From assembly GCA_003695705.1 (NCBI GenBank), contig RFHU01000097.1, positions 1 to 39,708 on the forward strand: a stretch of DNA of 39,708 nucleotides, given 5' to 3'. The stretch comes from Planctomycetota bacterium (lineage in GTDB: Bacteria; Planctomycetota; J058). The notes below the pieces were generated by a model, which saw only the letters and a list, made by a program, of their open reading frames with translations, ran no database searches and was not told the origin of the DNA. The translations under genes were made by a program, and so were the position numbers. Below are positions 24,062-32,628 of the stretch, one piece after another. The number at the start of each line of letters is the position of its first letter. The stretch's first letter is position 1.

Positions 24062-24610
24062 TCAGTCCTCGGCGGAGACCGCTTCGCTCTCGGGGGCCGC
24101 CTTCTGCTTCTTCTTCTTCTTGCGGCTCCGGCTGCGGCGCTTCTTCTTCTTCTTGCCGTCGTCGCCTTCGAGGTCGAGGGGGACGATGTCCCGGTCCGGC
24201 GAGCGGGCGAGGTCCGGGTCCACGCGGGGACCACGCCGCCGTCCCCGCCGCGAGCGGTCGGGGTCGGGCTCGAGCTCGATCTCCTCGGGAGAGACCTCCG
24301 GGGGAGGGTCGCAGCGGGCGTCCACCGGGCCGGGGTCGTCGGGCACCTGCGGTCCCTTGTGCAGGTAGGTGGAGACCAGCTCGGCGAAGGCGTCCACGCC
24401 GCCGATGGCGTGGGGGGCCGGCACCAGTTGTCCCGCGATGTAGGGGGACTTGGGGAGCCCCTCGAGGGACTCGGTCACGGTCTTCTTCAGGTCGTGGAGC
24501 TGGTCCTTGTAGGAGACCAAGACCTCGTAGAGCTCCTCCTGGCGGCTTCGCACGTGCGCGACCTCTTCGCGCAAGGTCGCCAGGAGCCGAAGGATCTGTT
24601 GTTCCGACAC
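24062..24610 (-). CDS. coiled-coil protein with Lys/Arg-rich tail
   Basis: This encodes 182 residues from GTG 24610. The N-terminal 50 residues form a coiled coil (QILRLLATLREEVAHVRSRQ and onward). A short conserved-looking block follows (LPKSPYIAGQLVPAPHAIGG, then VDAFAELVSTYLHKGP). The last ~80 residues are disordered, first acidic and then very basic: GDDGKKKKKRRSRSRKKKKK within residues ~148-168. Such tails bind nucleic acid or polyanions in histone-H1-like bacterial proteins. Function is not known. It is convergent with the exported protein gene and divergent from the kinase; CTATAG at about 24714-24719 could supply a -10 for either. Confidence 0.68.
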   Translation of the reverse strand: MSEQQILRLLATLREEVAHVRSRQEELYEVLVSYKDQLHDLKKTVTESLEGLPKSPYIAGQLVPAPHAIGGVDAFAELVSTYLHKGPQVPDDPGPVDARCDPPPEVSPEEIELEPDPDRSRRGRRRGPRVDPDLARSPDRDIVPLDLEGDDGKKKKKRRSRSRKKKKKQKAAPESEAVSAED

Positions 24611-24784
24611 CGATGGGTCCTCTGGCCGGTCGCGCCGAGGGCGCGCGCTCGAGGCTACCGCCGCGAAGGACCCGCCTTGGTCCCGGCGACCCGCGCGGCG
24701 AATGCGGGGCCACTATAGCGCCGCCCAGGGTCTACGTCCACGCGTGAGGAGACGCGCGGCGGATGCTACGGTTCGAAGCGCACC

Positions 24785-27700
24785 ATGCCCTTTGCTCGCC
24801 GCCGTCTCAACGTCCCGCGCGCCGGACAGCGCTGGGGCCCCTTCGAGGTCGTTCGGGAGATCGCGCGCGGCAACATGGGCGTGGTGTTCCAGGCGAGGGA
24901 CGAGCGCGGGCGCGACGTCGCCCTCAAGGTCCTCCTGATTCACCACGACGAGGACGCGAGCGCGCGCTTCCAGCGGGAGGCGCGCTCCCTGGCCCGACTC
25001 TCGCACCCGACCATCGTCTCGATCCACGACGTGGGCGTCCTCGAGGGGATCCCCTACCTGACCATGGACTACGTGCCAGGGACCACCCTGCACGATCTCC
25101 TCGCCCGCTCCGCCTTGCCGCTCTCCCGCAGCGTCGTCCTCCTCGCGCAGATCGCCCGCGGGGTCGATCACGCCCACTCGCGCGGCGTCCTGCACCGCGA
25201 CCTCAAGCCCGCGAACGTGCTCATTGGTCCCGACGGCGCTCCGCGCATCACCGACTTCGGCTTGGCGCGGATTTCCGACGCTTCGGCTTCCCTGACGAAC
25301 GAGGGCGACATCGTCGGGACCCCCGTGTTCATGTCCCCCGAACAGATCCAGGGGAACCTGGCCCAACTCGGCCCGCCGACCGACGTGTGGGCCCTGGGGG
25401 TCACCCTCTACCTCATGCTCACCGGCTCCCTTCCCTTCGCCGGGAGGACCGTCGACGAGGTGAGCCGGGCGGTGATCGAGAGCGAGCCCGCCCCTCCCGG
25501 AGCGCTCTCGAGCGACGTTCCCGAGGACCTCGAGCGCATTTGCATGACGGCCCTCGACAAGGACCCCCGGCGTCGCTACCGCACGGCCGGAGAGATGGCC
25601 CGCGACCTCGAGGCGTACCTGCGCGGCGCGCCCGTGTTGGCCGGCGAGGTCACCTTGGGGGTCCGCGCGCGTCGGCTCGCGCGGTTCGCGCGCTTGCACC
25701 CCGGCGCGGTCGCCGGGGCCGTCGCCTCGGTCCTGCTCCTTTGCGGGCTCAGTTTCGCTGCAAAGGTCTGGAGCGCCGACCGAACCGTCGAAGCCATCGA
25801 GGTTCTCGAACAGCGACGCGCGGAACTCCTGCGCACGGCGCAGGAGGCCCTCGCGGCGGCGGAGCGAGCGGCGGCCGCGTCGGACGCGACCGCCGTGGTC
25901 GAATGCGCTGGGCGCGCCGCGGAGGCGCTCGACGCGGCGCGCGACCTGCGCGCGAAGGCCGCGCGCCTCCGCCGGGAGGAGGGCCTCGAGGGGCAAGAGC
26001 GCGAGGGCGCAGGGGAGACCGGGGCGACCGCGCAGGGGCGCGCCGCGCGGGGTGCTCTGCGGGCCAGGGTCTCGGTGTTGCGTGCCCGCGCTGGCCTGCT
26101 CGGAGCCCGAGGCCCCGAACTCCCTCCGGACCCCGCCGCGGCGCTCCTCGAGGCCTTCGAGGCCGAGCCCGACCTGGCCGCCCTCGAGGACCTCGCCCGT
26201 TGGGCGGCCCGGTCGGGCTCCGTCGAGGTGGCCCGGCGTGCCCTCGCCGCTCTGGAGCGGCTCGGCCCGCTGCCGGACTCCCCGGCCGGAGCCCGGCGGC
26301 TCCGCCTGCTCGCCTCCTTCGCGGACCTCGTCCCCGGCGCGCGGCCCGCCGAATACTGGAGTGCCCACTTGGGCGGAGAAGGCGCGCTGGCCGAGGCGGC
26401 GGCCGAGCTCGAGGCTTCTCGACGCCTCGAACTCGGCGACCTCGCAGGGGCAAGCGAGGCCCTGGAAAGGGCTTCCTCCGCCACGGGTCCCGTGCACCGC
26501 CTGCTGCGGGCGCGCCTGGCTTCCCTGCGCGGCGACTTCCTCACCGCGCGCTCCCTGCTCGAACCGCTCGCGCGGCGGGGCGACGCCTTGGGCCGGCGCG
26601 CGCGGCGCGTGCAGGCCGAGGCCCTGCTCGTCGCCGGACGACCCCGCAGAGCCGAGCATGCCTTGCGGTCGCTGCTGGCCGAACGGCAGAGCGTCGAGGA
26701 ACGGGCGGGCGCGCGCCGCCTCCTCGCCCTCGCCCGCTGGCTCCAGGGGTCGCCCGGCAAGGAAGCGGGCGGTGGTTCTGCTCCCGCTGCGGGCTCCTCC
26801 CTGTTCGCCCGCCTCGCGGCCGCCCGCGACGCGGCGCTTCGCGATCCGGGCCGTGAGCCTGGCCTCGCCGGAGCGCCTCCGCGCGCGGTCGAGGGCCCTC
26901 GCGCGCGGAGAGCGCGAGAAGCCCTCGCCGTGGCGCAGCGTGCGGGCGCGGTCGAGGCCGCCCTCGGCCGGGTGGCCATGCGACTCCTCGGGCTCCGCCC
27001 CGCCGAGCGGGCCCGGCACGCCGACGTCGTCGGCCTGAGGGCTTGCGCCTTCGCGCGGCCCGACGCCCTGGCCGGCGCGGCCGTTCTCTACCTCGACCGC
27101 GGCGAGCCGGGGAGCGCCAAGGCGCTGCTCGAAGCCTGTCCCCCGCGCTGGCTGCAGCACCCGGGGGTGGTCGCGGCGCGTCGCCTCCTGACCGCGGACC
27201 CCGACGCCACGGGGTCCCCCTTCGTGGGCGAGCCCCGCGCGAGCCATTTGCCGGAGGCCCAGGCGGTCCCCGGGCTGGTGGAGGCCGAGGCCGCCCTGGC
27301 GGCGGCCCTGGGCCGTGCGCCGGGCGACGATGGCGGCCGCGCCCGCGCGCTGCGGGAGGGGCTGCGCCTCGCAGGCCTTGCCGTGCGCTCGGCGCCGTTC
27401 GCTTCGCAGCCGCGGCTGGTGCGGGCTCGCTTGGCGCTCCTTGCCGCCGCCGAGTCGTCCGCGGACTCGCGCGCCGCCGCCGACGCGCGTTGGCTGAGCC
27501 TGCGCGACGCCGCGGGGGCCTGCGCGCTGACGCCCGCGTCGCCAACGGCCTGGAGCCTCTTTGCGCAGGCGCTGTGGACGGTCGAGGGGACCGAGAGGCT
27601 TCCCCGCTACCAAGCGGCCCTCGAACCTTGGACCGGGGAGCAGGGCCCGAGCCTCGAGGCCCACGAGCGGGCCCTCCTTCCCGTGCTTCCCGAGCTCCTC

Positions 27701-28357
27701 GAACCCGGCAGCTCGCGCTTGCCGGCGCGTGGCGGGGAGGGCGAACTGTCCGTGCGACTCCTCCTCGTCCTGGCCGCCGCCAGCGCGCGGCGAGCCGACG
27801 GGCGGCGTCTGACCGTCGAGCTCGGCGACGTCGCGGAAGGCCTTGCCGAGGCGGCGGCCGCCGCCTCGGACCGTGGAACCGCCGTCTTGCTGCGCGCCCA
27901 GCTCGTTCTGGAGCGCCCCGAAGCCCTGGACGCGTTCTTGAGCGAAGGCTTTGCGCTCGACGAGGAGCTGCGTCGCACGGTCGCTGCGGAGATCGAGCGC
28001 CGTGGGCCCCGCGCCGGGGCCGCGCACGCCCTGCGCTTGATCGACGACCTCGCCGCGGCCTCGCGTGCGGGGCCAAGCGAGCGGGTCGTGCACTACCGGC
28101 GGGGCTGGAGCGACCTGCACGCCATCGCCCGGCGCCGTCCTGGTCCTGGTTGGCTGGCCTTGCGCGCTGCCTTCGAGGTGTGGGTCGGGGGCGCAGGGCG
28201 CGAGGACCTCCCCGACTTGACCGTCTGGCCCTTCGGCGGCGCCCTCCGCGAGCTCTTGGTGCGCGGCGCCGAGGGGCGCGGGGTCGAGGAGCCCGCCACG
28301 GGTTTGGCGGGGCTTCGCCCGCTCGCTCGCCTCCTGGCCCGCCCCGACGGTCGCTAA
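24785..28357 (+). CDS. membrane Ser/Thr protein kinase with long alpha-solenoid sensor region
   Basis: This encodes 1190 residues from ATG 24785. The N-terminal Hanks-type kinase domain spans about 20-280: K48 (ALKVL), E65, HRDLKPAN (137-144), DFG (157-159), GTPVFMSPEQ, and DVWALGVTLYLMLTG. All catalytic residues are present. The glycine-rich loop is IARGNMGVV, with Ala where the first Gly normally stands. One membrane helix lies at about 306-326 (GAVAGAVASVLLLCGLSFAA). The remaining ~860 residues are Ala/Arg/Leu-rich helices, first coiled-coil-like (330-400) and then TPR-like. This layout is common for planctomycete and myxobacterial kinases, with the solenoid outside the cytoplasm as a likely sensor or scaffold. 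Substrates are unknown; an FHA protein, a phosphothreonine reader, lies 11 kb downstream. Confidence 0.93.
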   Translation: MPFARRRLNVPRAGQRWGPFEVVREIARGNMGVVFQARDERGRDVALKVLLIHHDEDASARFQREARSLARLSHPTIVSIHDVGVLEGIPYLTMDYVPGTTLHDLLARSALPLSRSVVLLAQIARGVDHAHSRGVLHRDLKPANVLIGPDGAPRITDFGLARISDASASLTNEGDIVGTPVFMSPEQIQGNLAQLGPPTDVWALGVTLYLMLTGSLPFAGRTVDEVSRAVIESEPAPPGALSSDVPEDLERICMTALDKDPRRRYRTAGEMARDLEAYLRGAPVLAGEVTLGVRARRLARFARLHPGAVAGAVASVLLLCGLSFAAKVWSADRTVEAIEVLEQRRAELLRTAQEALAAAERAAAASDATAVVECAGRAAEALDAARDLRAKAARLRREEGLEGQEREGAGETGATAQGRAARGALRARVSVLRARAGLLGARGPELPPDPAAALLEAFEAEPDLAALEDLARWAARSGSVEVARRALAALERLGPLPDSPAGARRLRLLASFADLVPGARPAEYWSAHLGGEGALAEAAAELEASRRLELGDLAGASEALERASSATGPVHRLLRARLASLRGDFLTARSLLEPLARRGDALGRRARRVQAEALLVAGRPRRAEHALRSLLAERQSVEERAGARRLLALARWLQGSPGKEAGGGSAPAAGSSLFARLAAARDAALRDPGREPGLAGAPPRAVEGPRARRAREALAVAQRAGAVEAALGRVAMRLLGLRPAERARHADVVGLRACAFARPDALAGAAVLYLDRGEPGSAKALLEACPPRWLQHPGVVAARRLLTADPDATGSPFVGEPRASHLPEAQAVPGLVEAEAALAAALGRAPGDDGGRARALREGLRLAGLAVRSAPFASQPRLVRARLALLAAAESSADSRAAADARWLSLRDAAGACALTPASPTAWSLFAQALWTVEGTERLPRYQAALEPWTGEQGPSLEAHERALLPVLPELLEPGSSRLPARGGEGELSVRLLLVLAAASARRADGRRLTVELGDVAEGLAEAAAAASDRGTAVLLRAQLVLERPEALDAFLSEGFALDEELRRTVAAEIERRGPRAGAAHALRLIDDLAAASRAGPSERVVHYRRGWSDLHAIARRRPGPGWLALRAAFEVWVGGAGREDLPDLTVWPFGGALRELLVRGAEGRGVEEPATGLAGLRPLARLLARPDGR

Positions 28358-28367
28358 GCCGGACGGG

Positions 28368-30434
28368 TCAGCGCTTCGGGGGAAGCTGCCGGCGCAGCAG
28401 CCAGCGGGCGAGGTCGCGCAGGCTCGCGCCGACGCGCGGTCGCCGGACCGCGTTCGCGGCGCTCTGGCGGAGTTCGAGGCGCACGAGGCCCTGCTCGCCC
28501 AGGGCGATCAGGACGCGGTCGGTCGGGCCGGATCCGGCCTCGTAGGCGAGGCGGCCCAGGCCGGCCACCGGGCGGAGGGCGCCGCGACGGGCGAGGGCCG
28601 CCTCCAGGGCGCCGGCCGCGGCGGTCGCTGCTTCGTCGTTCGAGGGCGTCCACCGGAAGCGAACGCTCAGGCGTAGCTCCTTGCCTTCTTGCACGTCGCA
28701 GCGCCAGCCGCCCTCGTCAGGGGCAGGGCTCCAGGCGAGGTCGCCGAGGTCGAGCGCTTCGAGCTCCTCTTGGCCGAGGAGCTGGTCGGGGTCGCTGCTG
28801 GGACCGCCACGGCGGAGCGGGACGGGGCGCAGGGAGGCCACGGCCTGTTCCACGGCGCCGAGCTCCGCATCCGTCCGGGCCAGGGCCCGTGCGGCCTGGA
28901 CCTCGGCGGCGCGCAGGGCATCTTCGGCGGCCGCGCGACGGGCGGCCAGGGCGGCGAGGCGCGCGGGGGCGCGCTGAACGACACGCTGGGCCTCGGCCAA
29001 GGCGGCGGGAAGGGCAAAGAGGCGCTCCCGTGCCAAGCGCAATCGGGTGCGCGTCCGCTCGAGCTCCGCCGCCGCGTCCCGAGCGGCGGCACGGGCGGTC
29101 TCGCGGTGCGCCTCCGCCGCTTGGACCCGCTCCACCGCCGCGCGGAGGTTCGCCCGCGCCTCGGCCGCCCGGTGGGCCGCGGCCCGTGCGAAGCGCTCGG
29201 CGGCGTGGGCACGGGACCAGGCGGCGCGGGCCTCCTCCCGCGCACGGCAAGCGCGACGCTGGGCCCGACGCGCCGCGCGCCGTAGCCGGTCGGCTTCGCG
29301 CGCGCGGGCGGGCTGCCCGGGGTCGTCCGCTGCCTTCTGCTCGGCGGCGTCCGCCCGGCGGAAGGCGAACTCGGCCGAGCGCTCCTCCCGGGTGGCGCGG
29401 CGCTCGGCCCGCTCGGCTTCGTCGCGGAGGGCGCCGGCGCGAACTCCGTCGCGTCGGGAGCCTTCGTTGGCGTGGCGCGCCGATTCCTCCGCGCGCGCTC
29501 GGTCGGCCGTCGCCTCTGCGAGGACGCGCTGGGCTTCGTGCGCGTCTTCCTCGGCCCGGCGCGCGTCCGCCTCGGCCCGGCGGAGGGCGTCTTCGGCGTC
29601 GGAGCGCTCGGCGCGCAGGCGCGCTTCGCGCGCCGGGCCCTCGGCGAGGAGCTTCTTGGCGGCGGCACGCTCTCGCCGTGCCGAGGCCTCGGCCCGCTGG
29701 GCTTCGCCGAGGGTCTGGCGCGCGCTCTGCACCGCTGCCTCGGCCGCTCGGCGGCGGGCGAGGGCGAGCTCGCGCCGCGCTTCGAGCTCGCCGTACCGCT
29801 TCGCCTGGACGGGGTCGAGCCAGCCCTTGCCCAGCCGGCGCTCGCCCCGCGCGATCCGCGCACGCTCGGCCGGGACGAAGCGCCCGCCGGGGAGCTCGAC
29901 GTAGCCCAGGGCGAGCAAGAGCTGCGCGGCCGCGGGCTCGCGAGGAAGGAGGCGACGGGCGAGGTCGGCCGCGCGTCCGGCCACGTCGCGTTCGAGGAAG
30001 CTCCGGGCCAGCGCCAGCAGGGCGGCCGGGTCGTCGCCGGCGTCGGCTTCGCGGCGGTCGAAGTCCTCCTCTTGGGCGCGCAAGGTCGCGGCCAACTCGG
30101 CTGCTCGCTGGGCGGTCGGCACGACCCGTTGCACCCGCCCGCGAAGGAGTACCCTCCGGCTGCCGTCGGGCAGGCGCAGGAGCAAGCGCTGCGGCGTCTC
30201 GGCCACGACGGTGCCGGCGAGTGGCCGTCCTTCCCCCGCGAGGTAGACCAGGTCGGCGCGCGCGGGGAGGGGCGCCCCGAGGATGGCGGCGACCAGCGAG
30301 CCGCCGGCGGCGCGGCGGAGGCGGCGAAGGGGTCGTCGCCGGGTTCGGACCGAGCGCGCCGGGGACGAGGAGGGCGCGGCTCGGGGAGCGAAGAGGAGCC
30401 CAGAGGGAGAGCGCAGGCGTGGGCTGCGAAGCAT
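28368..30434 (-). CDS. exported Ala/Arg/Glu-rich coiled-coil protein
   Basis: This encodes 688 residues. ATG 30434 is preferred because TTGGAGG lies 5 nt upstream; a TTG at 30446 would add four residues. A long Arg-rich N-region precedes a signal-like hydrophobic stretch (GGSLVAAILGAPLPARA). The mature start ADLVYLAGEGRPLAGTVVAE and PQRLLLRLPDGSRRVLLRGR is a small beta domain seen in many planctomycete exported proteins. After a short helical part, about residues 200-530 form a very long Ala/Arg/Glu coiled coil. A C-terminal alpha/beta domain (GWRCDVQEGKELRLSVRFRW) ends the protein. It is presumably a periplasmic or envelope-spanning stalk. Convergent with the kinase gene, 10 nt apart. No enzyme motif is visible. 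Confidence 0.78.
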   Translation of the reverse strand: MLRSPRLRSPSGLLFAPRAAPSSSPARSVRTRRRPLRRLRRAAGGSLVAAILGAPLPARADLVYLAGEGRPLAGTVVAETPQRLLLRLPDGSRRVLLRGRVQRVVPTAQRAAELAATLRAQEEDFDRREADAGDDPAALLALARSFLERDVAGRAADLARRLLPREPAAAQLLLALGYVELPGGRFVPAERARIARGERRLGKGWLDPVQAKRYGELEARRELALARRRAAEAAVQSARQTLGEAQRAEASARRERAAAKKLLAEGPAREARLRAERSDAEDALRRAEADARRAEEDAHEAQRVLAEATADRARAEESARHANEGSRRDGVRAGALRDEAERAERRATREERSAEFAFRRADAAEQKAADDPGQPARAREADRLRRAARRAQRRACRAREEARAAWSRAHAAERFARAAAHRAAEARANLRAAVERVQAAEAHRETARAAARDAAAELERTRTRLRLARERLFALPAALAEAQRVVQRAPARLAALAARRAAAEDALRAAEVQAARALARTDAELGAVEQAVASLRPVPLRRGGPSSDPDQLLGQEELEALDLGDLAWSPAPDEGGWRCDVQEGKELRLSVRFRWTPSNDEAATAAAGALEAALARRGALRPVAGLGRLAYEAGSGPTDRVLIALGEQGLVRLELRQSAANAVRRPRVGASLRDLARWLLRRQLPPKR

Positions 30435-30756
30435 GACGGCCTCCAAAGGGCCCAGGGCGCTGCGGCCTCGGCAGGGGCGGGCGCTTTGCCGGGCAGGGGC
30501 GCGCGATCCCTGCCCTCGGGGGAGGAGACGGCCCCGGGCGATGCGTGCGGGAAGGCGCGGTGTCCTTGGCGCCTCGGGGAAGGGACGCGGACCGCGGGGA
30601 TCTATTCGAAGGGGGACGAAGGAGGCTTCGGGCGGTGGGGCGGCGACGCCGCGCGCCCTGGGCTTCGTCGCGCGGCGGCGCCTGCGGCGAGGCGGGGAGC
30701 GCGCCCGCGCGCTGCGGCCGACCTCTCTCGGGCCGGGTCGGCGTCGGCCTCTCGGA
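30435..30756. other. intergenic, with hairpin upstream of the coiled-coil gene
   Basis: This 322-nt gap separates two minus-strand genes. I see no gene. GGGCAGGG (30491-30498) and CCCTGCCC (30508-30515) form a perfect 8-bp stem with a 9-nt loop, about 60 nt upstream of the coiled-coil start. A weaker inverted repeat (GGCCGAC/GTCGGCC, near 30718-30755) follows the stop of the 70-residue protein and could be its terminator, though no U-tract is present. Confidence 0.4.
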
Positions 30757-30969
30757 TCATCGCTTCGAGGACTTCTTGGGGCCGGCCTTGTGCACGTGGT
30801 GGAGCATGATCTCGGCGATGTGCCTCAGGCTGTGGACCTCGTGGGCCTTGGCGCACATGTCGAAGTCTTCGCAGGAGTAGCATTCGCGCTGCTTTTCGGG
30901 GCTGGTGAGGCCGGACTTCACGGGCACCCACCACTGCATGCCGTTGCCGAAGCACTCCTTCATCGCCAT
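30757..30969 (-). CDS. 70-residue protein with CYSC-x5-C metal-binding-type motif
   Basis: This encodes 70 residues from ATG 30969, behind GGAAGGTGAT on the minus strand. After MAMKECFGNGMQWWVPVKSG comes ECYSCEDFDMCAKAHEVHSL, giving four cysteines in the pattern C...C-x2-C-x5-C, then a His-rich helix (HIAEIMLHHVHKAG) and a basic end. Together these could bind Zn or an Fe-S cluster. The small size, strong ribosome site and clean Cys spacing make it a real gene. No family is recognised. The C-x2-C-x5-C core is shared with the 111-residue protein at 18234-18569. Confidence 0.75.
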   Translation of the reverse strand: MAMKECFGNGMQWWVPVKSGLTSPEKQRECYSCEDFDMCAKAHEVHSLRHIAEIMLHHVHKAGPKKSSKR

Positions 30970-31105
30970 GCCGTATCACCTTCCGCAGGCGGGCGCGCCG
31001 GCCGGACGGCGCGCGCTCCGCGCGAGGGTCTCCTCGCTGCCCGGCGTTACGCTACCACCCCTCCCCGACGCGGGCCAGCGGCGCGCTGCAGGGAATGGCG
31101 CGGGC

Positions 31106-31873
31106 TCAGTGCGGGCGTTCGGCGGGGAGCGGCGCAGCCTCGACGCCGCCGGCGGCCGCGGCACGCTGCCAGGCTTCGAGGTCGGCGCCGATCTCGAGGC
31201 CCGTGATGCGGCGCAAGGAGCGCGCGCCGACGGCGAGCAGGGAGGGGCGCTCGATGGCCCGCAGCAGGTACGGTGCGGCGCGCTCGTCGCGCGCCTCGCC
31301 CAAGGCCCACACCGCGCGTTCGGCCACGCGGTCCACGGGGTCGAGGGCGGCCTTGCGGAGCGCCTCGCAGGAGAGGCGCAGGCGGCCCAGCGCCCAGGCC
31401 GCCCGCCAGCGGACCTCCGGCTCGGGGTCGAAGAGCAGCGGGTCGAGGAGGCCTGCGAAGCGATCGCGGTAGAGCGAGCGGCTGCGCGCGCTGAGGCGGC
31501 GAAGGGCCTCCACCGCGATGAGCCGGAGGTTCGCGTCGTGCGCGGCGAGGTTGGGGCGGAGCGCCTCGTAGGCCTTGGCGAGCACGGGCACCGTGCCCTT
31601 GCACACGGGGACCAAGGGGTCTCCGAGCTCGCCGGCTTCGTGGACCGCTCGAGGATCGCCTCGCCGCGCTTCGTCGAGGAGCCGCTCGCCCGCGCAGAAG
31701 GTCGTGCAGCTCGAAAGCAGCCAAGGCCCGAGGAGGAGCAGGAGGGAGGCGCTCCGCGGACCGCCGTGCCTTCGCCCCGGTCGACTCGAGGAGGCGCGAG
31801 GTTCCGCGACCCTGGCGGCCTGCGCGACGACGGACTCGGTCCGGGGGATCCGGAGCGGGTCGTCACTCGGCAC
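31106..31873 (-). CDS. HEAT-repeat lipoprotein
   Basis: This encodes 255 residues if it starts at GTG 31873, which overlaps the stop of the upstream gene by 11 nt. The lipoprotein signal ASLLLLLGPWLLSSC comes after an unusually long N-region of about 40 residues with no better start visible. The mature part has HEAT-like helical repeats: NLRLIAVEALRRLSARSRSL, DPEPEVRWRAAWALGRLRL, DRVAERAVWALGEARDERAA and LLAVGARSLRRITGLEIG. HEAT repeats form scaffolds for protein or cofactor binding, and in phycobilin lyase-type relatives they act on chromophores; no such role is implied here. It probably forms an operon with the lipoprotein gene upstream. Confidence 0.75.
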   Translation of the reverse strand: MPSDDPLRIPRTESVVAQAARVAEPRASSSRPGRRHGGPRSASLLLLLGPWLLSSCTTFCAGERLLDEARRGDPRAVHEAGELGDPLVPVCKGTVPVLAKAYEALRPNLAAHDANLRLIAVEALRRLSARSRSLYRDRFAGLLDPLLFDPEPEVRWRAAWALGRLRLSCEALRKAALDPVDRVAERAVWALGEARDERAAPYLLRAIERPSLLAVGARSLRRITGLEIGADLEAWQRAAAAGGVEAAPLPAERPH

Positions 31874-32528
31874 GGCGCACCGCCAGTCCGTGCAGCCGCA
31901 CGTCTCGGAGGCGGAAGTCGAGCAACTCGCCGGACAGGTAGAGGAGCGAGCGCGTCGTCCGCACGTCGAAGCCCAACCCGAACCCCTTCCAGCCGTGGTA
32001 TTCGGCCTCACCCGTCGCGTAGACGTCGACGACCGCGTCGGCGCCGAGGAGGGCCGCGTAGTGGCGGAGTCGGTCCAGGGCGTCGGGCAGGAAGCGCTCG
32101 TCGAGGCGGACTTCGAACAGGTCCATGGGCGTGGTCCCGAGGCCCAGGACCTGGCCGAAGGAGGGGGGCTCGCGCAGCCAGGACCGCTCCTCGTCGCGCG
32201 GGTATTCCTCGGTGGTCACGTAGGCCACGGGCTCCCAGTCGCCGCGCGGAGGCGGCGGCGCCTCCGCCGCGCCGGGGAGGAGGAAGGCCTTGCGCAGGAC
32301 CGTGGTCGTCGAGCAGGCGAAGTGCCGGCGGGCTTCGGTCGGTTCGCCCAGCGAGAAGTCGCGCTTGAGGTAGACCGCGACGTCCTCCGGCGCCTTGGGC
32401 ATGCCGCGCGGATTCTCCTCGAAGCCTGCGCGCGAGGCGCCGGCCCGCCACAGCGGCTTGGGCGGCAGGGCGCAGCCCGAGTTCAGAAGCGCGAGCGAAA
32501 TGACGAAGAGGAGGAAGCGCGCCTGCAT
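31863..32528 (-). CDS. putative lipoprotein with YbjQ-like strand pattern, unknown function
   Basis: This encodes 221 residues from ATG 32528. The lipoprotein signal FLLFVISLALLNSGC (Cys 19) is followed by a 120-residue region with no recognised motif (KAPEDVAVYLKRDFSLG, WEPVAYVTTEEYP). The C-terminal part ALLGADAVVDVYATGEAEYH, GWKGFGLGFDVRTTRSLLYL recalls small proteins where a conserved GADAVV strand precedes a glycine-rich turn, as in YbjQ-like/heavy-metal-binding families; this is a resemblance only. No ribosome site is clear at the start. It is first in a two-gene unit with the HEAT lipoprotein and divergent from the pseudopilin-head lipoprotein. Confidence 0.65.
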   Translation of the reverse strand: MQARFLLFVISLALLNSGCALPPKPLWRAGASRAGFEENPRGMPKAPEDVAVYLKRDFSLGEPTEARRHFACSTTTVLRKAFLLPGAAEAPPPPRGDWEPVAYVTTEEYPRDEERSWLREPPSFGQVLGLGTTPMDLFEVRLDERFLPDALDRLRHYAALLGADAVVDVYATGEAEYHGWKGFGLGFDVRTTRSLLYLSGELLDFRLRDVRLHGLAVRRAE

Positions 32529-32581
32529 GGTCGGGGCGCGAGCGTAGACGAACCATTGCCCGTGTCAATGGCGGCCTCCGC

Positions 32582-32613
32582 GCGGCGCTTGGCGCCGCGG
32601 CGTCAAGCGCCGC
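32582..32613 (+). promoter_or_regulatory. hairpin in the 5' leader of the pseudopilin-head lipoprotein gene
   Basis: GCGGCGCTTG (32582-32591) pairs perfectly with CAAGCGCCGC (32604-32613) around a 12-nt loop. It ends 2 nt before the AAGGGAGAG ribosome site of the gene at 32629, so it could modulate translation or stabilise the transcript. No known riboswitch class is recognised. Confidence 0.4.
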
Positions 32614-32628
32614 CAAGGGAGAGAGCCC

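Noticed and set aside
24713..28120. Very long open frame on the minus strand opposite the kinase gene
   Set aside because: It mirrors the kinase codons; its product is low-complexity Arg/Gly/Ala sequence with no motif, while the plus strand encodes a complete kinase domain. High GC content makes antisense frames long.
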